Source: Candidatus Omnitrophota bacterium (GTDB lineage Bacteria > Omnitrophota > Gorgyraeia > Zapsychrales > Zapsychraceae). From it: a stretch of 19,258 nucleotides of DNA. Shown here piece by piece: positions 15,240-19,258 of this stretch (position 1 is its first letter; each line of letters begins with the position of its first letter). Location: the NCBI GenBank assembly GCA_029567025.1, contig JAKQLT010000029.1, forward strand, positions 1 through 19,258. The letters are read 5' to 3'. The notes beneath the pieces were generated by a model that had not been told where the DNA came from, did not search any database, and saw only the letters and a list, made by a program, of their open reading frames with translations. The position numbers were made by a program, and so were the translations under genes.

Positions 15240-15272
15240 TCTTTAAAACGATTTTTTAAATAATATTTTTAT

Positions 15273-15305
15273 AAAAAACCCTCTGATTGTTTCAGAGGGT
15301 TTTTT
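15273..15305. terminator. Rho-independent terminator, probably bidirectional
   Basis: Stem CCCTCTGA (15279-15286) pairs perfectly with TCAGAGGG (15292-15299) around a 5-base loop. It is flanked by A6 (15273-15278) and T6 (15300-15305), so it works as a terminator on both strands. It lies between the 67-residue gene on + and the tiny ORF on -, which converge on it. Confidence 0.93.
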
Positions 15306-15331
15306 ATTAGATCAAGCTAATCAAACAAGCG

Positions 15332-15391
15332 TTATTTCTTTTTTACAACTTTCTTTTTTGGTTTTTTGGAACTACAGCAGCATCCAGCCAT
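15332..15391 (-). CDS. Tiny Cys/Lys-rich ORF (19 aa)
   Basis: Predicted peptide MAGCCCSSKKPKKKVVKKK. It starts at ATG 15391 on the minus strand, with a perfect AAGGAGG (15397-15403) five bases upstream, and runs to TAA at 15332-15334, just before the bidirectional terminator. Three consecutive Cys and ten Lys in 19 residues suggest metal or nucleic-acid binding, but this is inference only. The same frame is open further upstream to an ATG at 15475, giving a 47-residue version with a second Cys pair. The Shine-Dalgarno favours the short form. A weak -10-like TATTTA lies just upstream of the Shine-Dalgarno. No family recognised. Confidence 0.6.
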   Translation of the reverse strand: MAGCCCSSKKPKKKVVKKK

Positions 15392-15544
15392 AATGACCTC
15401 CTTCATTGTTAATAAATACTTGCAGCATTCTATTTCGCGCAAGGTTTCAACGGTTGTTTTTTTAATTAAAACCATCTTAACATAAAAATTTCCTGCGCAA
15501 AAAGAAAAATTTTTTTGTTCATTTTTTGCAGGAGAACTCTTAGA

Positions 15545-16654
15545 ATGTTTTTAATGACGCTTTATATTCATATCCCTTTTTGCTATAAAAAATGCCGTTA
15601 TTGTTCGTTCGCGGTTTTTGTCGCGCATCAGGATTATATTGAGGGGTATTTGGAATGTTTGTCAAAAGAATCGGCACGTTATCGCGGACAAAAAGTTAAA
15701 ACGATTTATATCGGCGGCGGCACACCGAGTTATCTTTCCATAAAACAATTAGAAAAATTATTTTCGATCATTCGTGATAATTTTAAATTTGATAAATCTA
15801 TTGAGTGGACGTTTGAAGCTAATCCGGAATCTCTCGATGAGAGAAAAGCCATATTTTTAAAAAATGTCGGCGTTAATCGTCTCAGTTTAGGCGTGCAGAC
15901 TTTTCAGGATAAATATTTAAGATATTTGGGGAGAAATCATAGCGCAGGGCAATCCTATCAAGTTTATGAGATTTTAAGAGAAGCTGGATTTAAAAATATT
16001 AATTTAGATTTTATGTATTTATTTCCGGGACAAACATTCGATGAACTAAAAAAAGACTTAAAAGAAATCATAAATCTTCAAAGCGACCATTTATCTCTTT
16101 ATACGCTGACAATTGAAAAAAACAGCCGTTTTTTTGTGGATAAGGAAAAATTGCCGAATGAAGATGTTCAAGCGAGATATTATCTTGATGTGAAAAAAGA
16201 ATTAGAAAAAAAAGCTTTTAAGCAATATGAAATTAGTAATTTTGCTAAACGCGGAAAACAATCAGCGCATAATCTCAATTATTGGCAAGGCGGAAATTAT
16301 ATCGGGCTTGGTGTCGCCGCGCATTCGCATATCAGTGGAAAAAGATTCTGGAATCACGCGCATTTAGCGACATATATCAATATGATAAAAGAAAAAGGTA
16401 ATGCGCAAGAAGGTTTCGAAGAATTGAGTGATTATAATCGTTTAAAAGAATCTTTGTTGTTTGGTTTGCGTATGAATAAAGGCATTAAAATAATTTTTTT
16501 AGAGAAATATTATAAGGCACGTTTAACGAATGAGGATTGGGCCATGATTCAACGGTTACAAAAAGAAAAATTTCTTATTTGTCATAGAGGTTTTTTAAAA
16601 ATAACGCAAAAAGGCCAGCTTGTTTTAGATGAGCTTTGCGGTTATTTAGCGTAG
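15545..16654 (+). CDS. hemW: Radical-SAM heme chaperone HemW
   Basis: 369 residues. The cluster motif is CYKKCRYC (C13, C17, C20; CxxxCxxC) in the context YIHIPFC. GGGTPS (57-62), EANPES (91-96), NRLSLGVQTF (111-120) and the strand NLDFMYLFPGQT (153-164) are all typical, and HNLNYW (242-247) with GLGVAAHS (254-261) is the HemW/HemN C-terminal signature. HemW inserts heme into respiratory enzymes; it was formerly mislabelled as coproporphyrinogen oxidase, and HemN-specific N-terminal features are absent. The ATG at 15545 was chosen because AGGAG (15530-15534) lies 10 bases upstream; ATG 15554 is possible but its spacing is poor. The 3' end overlaps the oppositely oriented isoprenyl synthase by 9 bases. 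Confidence 0.9.
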   Translation: MFLMTLYIHIPFCYKKCRYCSFAVFVAHQDYIEGYLECLSKESARYRGQKVKTIYIGGGTPSYLSIKQLEKLFSIIRDNFKFDKSIEWTFEANPESLDERKAIFLKNVGVNRLSLGVQTFQDKYLRYLGRNHSAGQSYQVYEILREAGFKNINLDFMYLFPGQTFDELKKDLKEIINLQSDHLSLYTLTIEKNSRFFVDKEKLPNEDVQARYYLDVKKELEKKAFKQYEISNFAKRGKQSAHNLNYWQGGNYIGLGVAAHSHISGKRFWNHAHLATYINMIKEKGNAQEGFEELSDYNRLKESLLFGLRMNKGIKIIFLEKYYKARLTNEDWAMIQRLQKEKFLICHRGFLKITQKGQLVLDELCGYLA

Positions 16655-17728
16655 AGTAATATGATTTTCTGTTGCGATGGCGTTTGTTTGTTTGAAGAAT
16701 TCAAATGTAGCGTCTTTGATAAGCGTTAAATATTTTCTTTTCATAGAAAGTTGCGCGCTTATTTTAAGCGCTTGATTTATTCGCGATTGAACCGCTTTTA
16801 AGCTGTAAGCCAAACTTCCTGCGTCGATAAATAGCTTTTTGATACGTGCTAAATCTTCCAATTTTTTTGTTGGTTTATTAAAAATTGTTTTAAAAATTTT
16901 TAATTCTTTCGGATTTAAATTTTGATATGCGTGCGTCACAAGAATAGTTTTTTTATTTTCTTGCAGATCGCTAAGAATGGATTTTCCGATCATTTTTTCA
17001 GAGCCGAAAATCCCGATAATATCATCTTGTATTTGAAACGCTTCGCCGATAAGAATTCCGAATTGATACAGTTTTTTGATTTCTTCATTTTTTGCGCCTG
17101 CTAAAATCGCTCCAAGAACCAGCGGGCTGGCGAAGGTATAACGCGCGGTTTTTAAATTATAATTAATAAAAACATCTTTTTCGGCAACTTGCGAAAGATT
17201 TTTTAACCCGTTTATTGTATCCACATATTCGCCTAAAGCTGTAAAAGTCGTTGTTTGGATAAAATATTTTAAAGCCGCATCTTTATTTTTTTGCGGCGCT
17301 TTTATTGATGAAAAAGCTTCAAGTGCGAGTGCGTAAATAATATCGCCGGCAATAATAGCTAAATCGTTGCCCAGTTTTTGGGGATCATGAGAAACGATTG
17401 TTCGTGAAAGGATTTTATGAAGCGTTGGTTTGCCGCGACGTAAGTCAGAATTATCAATAATATCGTCGTGAATGAGCATAAAGTTATGCAAGAATTCAAT
17501 GCCGATAGAAGCGTGATAGAGTGAATTTAAGTGGCGATTTCTTTTGGCGTAACCGAGATAGCTTAAAAGAAATAATGTTGGGCGGATACGTTTTCCTTCC
17601 CGCAAAGAATATTCTTTAAGCGCAAGATATAATTCCGGCGCGATTTTGGGGAATTGATAGGATAGAGAGACTTCTTTAAGGAAAGATGCTATACTTTTTT
17701 CGATATTATTCTTAATTTGTTTCAGCAT
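16646..17728 (-). CDS. Isoprenyl diphosphate synthase (polyprenyl synthetase family, GGPP-like)
   Basis: 360 residues, trans-isoprenyl diphosphate synthase. It condenses IPP onto allylic diphosphates to build the precursors of quinones or polar lipids. Motifs: GKRIRP (45-50), first aspartate-rich motif HDDIIDNSDLRRGKPT (87-102), the second in QIQDDIIGIFG (232-242; DDxxG rather than DDxxD, a common variant), then GKS and SDLQENKKT. The first motif is DDxxD without the two-residue insertion of bacterial FPP synthases, and the residue five before it is Phe83, which in this superfamily limits chain length; C15-C20 products, GGPP-like, are therefore likely. The ATG at 17728 is chosen over an upstream TTG (17764) because the latter codon belongs to the -35 box. 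No Shine-Dalgarno. Confidence 0.9.
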   Translation of the reverse strand: MLKQIKNNIEKSIASFLKEVSLSYQFPKIAPELYLALKEYSLREGKRIRPTLFLLSYLGYAKRNRHLNSLYHASIGIEFLHNFMLIHDDIIDNSDLRRGKPTLHKILSRTIVSHDPQKLGNDLAIIAGDIIYALALEAFSSIKAPQKNKDAALKYFIQTTTFTALGEYVDTINGLKNLSQVAEKDVFINYNLKTARYTFASPLVLGAILAGAKNEEIKKLYQFGILIGEAFQIQDDIIGIFGSEKMIGKSILSDLQENKKTILVTHAYQNLNPKELKIFKTIFNKPTKKLEDLARIKKLFIDAGSLAYSLKAVQSRINQALKISAQLSMKRKYLTLIKDATFEFFKQTNAIATENHITLR

Positions 17729-17735
17729 GGGCTGT

Positions 17736-17764
17736 AGTGTAACACGGGAAAACAGAGACTTCAA
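17736..17764 (-). promoter_or_regulatory. Promoter of the isoprenyl diphosphate synthase gene
   Basis: On the minus strand: TTGAAG (17764-17759), 17-base spacer, TACACT (17741-17736) preceded by an extended-type TGT. Only 7 bases separate the -10 from the ATG at 17728, so the transcript would begin at or within a base or two of the start codon. It is divergent from the DUF2059 gene promoter. Confidence 0.65.
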
Positions 17765-17783
17765 TTATTTTTGAACAAAGGAC

Positions 17784-17812
17784 TTTTGATGCGCGTTCGG
17801 TTGCATTATAAT
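17784..17812 (+). promoter_or_regulatory. Candidate promoter of the DUF2059 gene
   Basis: A consensus -10 TATAAT (17807-17812). The -35 is poor: TTTTGA at 17-base spacing (17784-17789), or TTGATG (17786-17791) at 15. The expected start near 17819 gives a 29-nt leader carrying AAAAGGA (17834-17840), a normal ribosome binding site 7 bases before the ATG. Confidence 0.5.
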
Positions 17813-17847
17813 AATATTAAAACAATTTTAAAGAAAAGGACCTAAAT

Positions 17848-18435
17848 ATGAAAAAAAGAATAATTGCTGTATTGGTTTTTTGTTTGTTCATTCCTTCATT
17901 AAGTTTTGCCGCGAAAGTGTATTTAAAGGATGGCAAAATGGTCGAAGGAAACATTTTAAGTAAAACTTCTTATTATGTGGTGATTCAAGTCGGGCCTATT
18001 CCGCAGAAATATTATCTCGCGCAAGTCGATCGTATAGAAGAAGATAAACCAGTTGAAAAACTAACCGATAAAATAGATACATCGGGATTGGGAAATATTT
18101 CAACGGAGAAAGCAAAGCTTATTTTAATGTTATTAGAAGCTAATGGAACAAAAGCAAGTTTAGATAAAAATATTGATCAGGCGCTTAAAACCGCGCCGGC
18201 ACAGGCTAATCAATTGCGCCAATTGTTTAATGCCGAAGAAATTATGAAAGCATATGTTCCTATTTTTGCTAAATATTATTCTGAAGAAGATTTGAAAACC
18301 ATTGTTCAATTTTATCAAAGTCCCGCAGGAAAACGTATGATTGAAGTAACGCCTTCCATTATTGAAGAAACGCTTAAGGTAAGCGTTGAATATTTCCAAA
18401 AGAAAGCCACTTCTTTAGATGGCCTTATGAAGTAA
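17848..18435 (+). CDS. Secreted DUF2059 domain protein
   Basis: 195 residues. A Sec signal peptide (KKR, hydrophobic core to about residue 18, cleavage likely after SFA-A near 21-22) precedes VYLKDGKMVEGNILSKTSYYVVIQV (in part 24-43), a small beta unit often found at the N-terminus of secreted proteins. The second half contains a DUF2059 domain (about 135-190) with YSEEDLKTIVQFYQSPAGKRM (in part 144-163) and a following helix EVTPSIIEETL. DUF2059 proteins are periplasmic with unknown function. The gene has its own ribosome binding site (AAAAGGA) and no partner: the upstream gene is divergent and purB has its own promoter. Confidence 0.88.
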   Translation: MKKRIIAVLVFCLFIPSLSFAAKVYLKDGKMVEGNILSKTSYYVVIQVGPIPQKYYLAQVDRIEEDKPVEKLTDKIDTSGLGNISTEKAKLILMLLEANGTKASLDKNIDQALKTAPAQANQLRQLFNAEEIMKAYVPIFAKYYSEEDLKTIVQFYQSPAGKRMIEVTPSIIEETLKVSVEYFQKKATSLDGLMK

Positions 18436-18482
18436 TCATTTTAGGCCATTTGGATTAAAAAATTTTAAGCTGTAACCCATTC

Positions 18483-18514
18483 ATATATATAAAGTTATAT
18501 AATTTTATATATAT
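18483..18514. repeat. AT-only palindrome between the DUF2059 gene and purB
   Basis: ATATATATAAA (18483-18493) is the exact reverse complement of TTTATATATAT (18504-18514); the 10 bases between contain TTATATAA, itself palindromic. All 32 bases but one G are A or T. A pyrimidine-rich run (TTTCTTTTCTTTTTTC) follows. It may be a weak terminator for the upstream gene, an UP-like or regulator site for the purB promoter 17 bases downstream, or simply an AT-rich spacer. Confidence 0.6.
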
Positions 18515-18530
18515 TTCTTTTCTTTTTTCA

Positions 18531-18559
18531 TTGACCTTAAAAATATTCTTTGTTATATT
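18531..18559 (+). promoter_or_regulatory. Sigma70-type promoter of purB
   Basis: TTGACC (18531-18536), 17-base spacer, TATATT (18554-18559). The expected start near 18566 gives a leader of about 77 nt that carries AAAAAGGAG (18626-18634) before the ATG at 18643. The sequence upstream is strongly AT-rich and could act as an UP element. Confidence 0.75.
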
Positions 18560-18642
18560 ATGTGGGCTTTATCCCGCTTATTACTTAAATTATAAGCCAA
18601 TTCGAAAATAAAATTTTATCAAATCAAAAAGGAGAAAGACAC

Positions 18643-19258
18643 ATGATTGATCGGTATACCTTATCTAAAATGGGGCATGTTTGGTCAGAGCAGCATAAAA
18701 TGGAAATTATGCTTCAGATCGAAGTTTTAGCGTGCGAAGCCATGTGTAAGCTTGGGCAGATTCCTAAAAAAGCAATGGAGAAAATTAAAAAGACCGCGAA
18801 ATTTGATATTGATGAGGTCAAAAAATTAGAAGAACGCACAAAGCATGATATTGTGGCTTTTATTAATAATGTGGGACAGTATTTAGGTCCAGAAGCGCGT
18901 TATCTTCATATGGGATTAACGTCATCAGACCTTTTAGACACATCATTATCCGTTCAATGTGTGGAATCCATTGATATTTTATTGGCGGATATTAAAAAAA
19001 TGCTTCTTGTTTTAAAACAAAAAGCGAAAAAATATAAAGATACTCCGTGTATTGCCCGGACGCATGGCGTTCACGCTGAGCCGATGACGTTTGGTTTAAA
19101 AATAGCGGTTTGGTATGACGAAATGAAACGTAATTTGGAACGTATGGAACAAACGCGCGAAATGATGCGTTATGGGAAATTATCAGGGGCTGTTGGGACT
19201 TATGCAAATATCGATCCTTTTGTTGAAGAATTTGTTTGTGAGAAATTGAATTTAAAGC
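18643..19258 (+). CDS. purB: Adenylosuccinate lyase PurB, N-terminal part (cut by window end)
   Basis: The first 205 residues are present and the gene runs off the window. PurB performs two purine-synthesis eliminations: SAICAR to AICAR, and adenylosuccinate to AMP, each releasing fumarate. It belongs to the fumarase/aspartase fold. Seen: MIDRYTLSKM with a typical short Bacillus-type start, ERTKHDIVAFI with catalytic His68, GLTSSDLLDT (91-100), and IARTHGVHAEPMTFG with catalytic His141 (137-151). The residue numbers match the Bacillus-type enzyme, confirming the start. GGAG at 18631-18634 lies 8 bases upstream. The C-terminal signature loop is beyond the edge. Confidence 0.95.
   Translation, partial: MIDRYTLSKMGHVWSEQHKMEIMLQIEVLACEAMCKLGQIPKKAMEKIKKTAKFDIDEVKKLEERTKHDIVAFINNVGQYLGPEARYLHMGLTSSDLLDTSLSVQCVESIDILLADIKKMLLVLKQKAKKYKDTPCIARTHGVHAEPMTFGLKIAVWYDEMKRNLERMEQTREMMRYGKLSGAVGTYANIDPFVEEFVCEKLNLK

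Noticed and set aside
15469..15483. Five-codon minus-strand leader peptide (MLRWF) behind AGGA
   Set aside because: Very short, no promoter or attenuator structure evident, and likely to occur by chance.
17729..17764. TTG start extending the isoprenyl synthase by 12 residues
   Set aside because: The extra codons coincide with TTGAAG-N17-TACACT promoter boxes and do not resemble the family's N-terminus.
1..19258. Mobile elements, CRISPR arrays or phage genes
   Set aside because: No transposase, integrase, spaced direct repeats or phage-type genes seen; base composition looks even throughout.

Overview
The window is AT-rich bacterial DNA, coding-dense and mostly on the + strand, with many ATGA start/stop overlaps. 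It has no rRNA or other direct taxonomic marker. The mix of Bacillus-type housekeeping enzymes, a two-gene TatA/TatC exporter, tRNAs without encoded CCA and many short membrane proteins suits an uncultivated lineage such as Candidatus Omnitrophota, but that placement is only a guess.

Layout. (1) 1-3765: the 3' end of rlmN, then a polytopic acyltransferase-like protein, a stand-alone spermidine-synthase-type membrane domain, and a full-length membrane/catalytic spermidine-synthase-like paralogue. (2) 3766-4160 has no protein gene. It holds a near-consensus promoter, tRNA-Ala(GGC), tRNA-Leu(CAA) and a biotin operator overlapping two candidate promoters. (3) 4161-12314: birA-bioF-bioH-bioC-bioDA-mnmA-pgi, closely packed. 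The repressor/ligase gene is first and its own operator lies directly upstream. BioC and BioH should supply the pimeloyl chain, BioF makes KAPA, and one fused BioD-BioA polypeptide makes DAPA and dethiobiotin. bioB is not in the window. (4) 12427-14954: an anchored periplasmic-type protein, a membrane protein with a SemiSWEET-like C-terminus, tatA and tatC. (5) 14955-15544: a 67-residue protein, a strong terminator, and on the - strand a tiny Cys/Lys-rich ORF with a perfect Shine-Dalgarno; apart from these, 15240-15544 shows nothing else. (6) 15545-17728: hemW, convergent with and overlapping an isoprenyl diphosphate synthase on the - strand. (7) 17848-19258: a secreted DUF2059 protein and the first 205 codons of purB.

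Most notable observations: the BirA operator (TTGTAAACC-N15-GGTTGACAA) placed on birA itself; several promoters whose -10 box ends only 7-9 nt before the start codon, suggesting leaderless mRNAs; the BioD-BioA fusion; the tandem spermidine-synthase-like paralogues, one reduced to its membrane half and the other lacking one conserved active-site Asp; a SemiSWEET-like domain fused to a larger membrane protein; and the 19-residue CCC/Lys-rich ORF.
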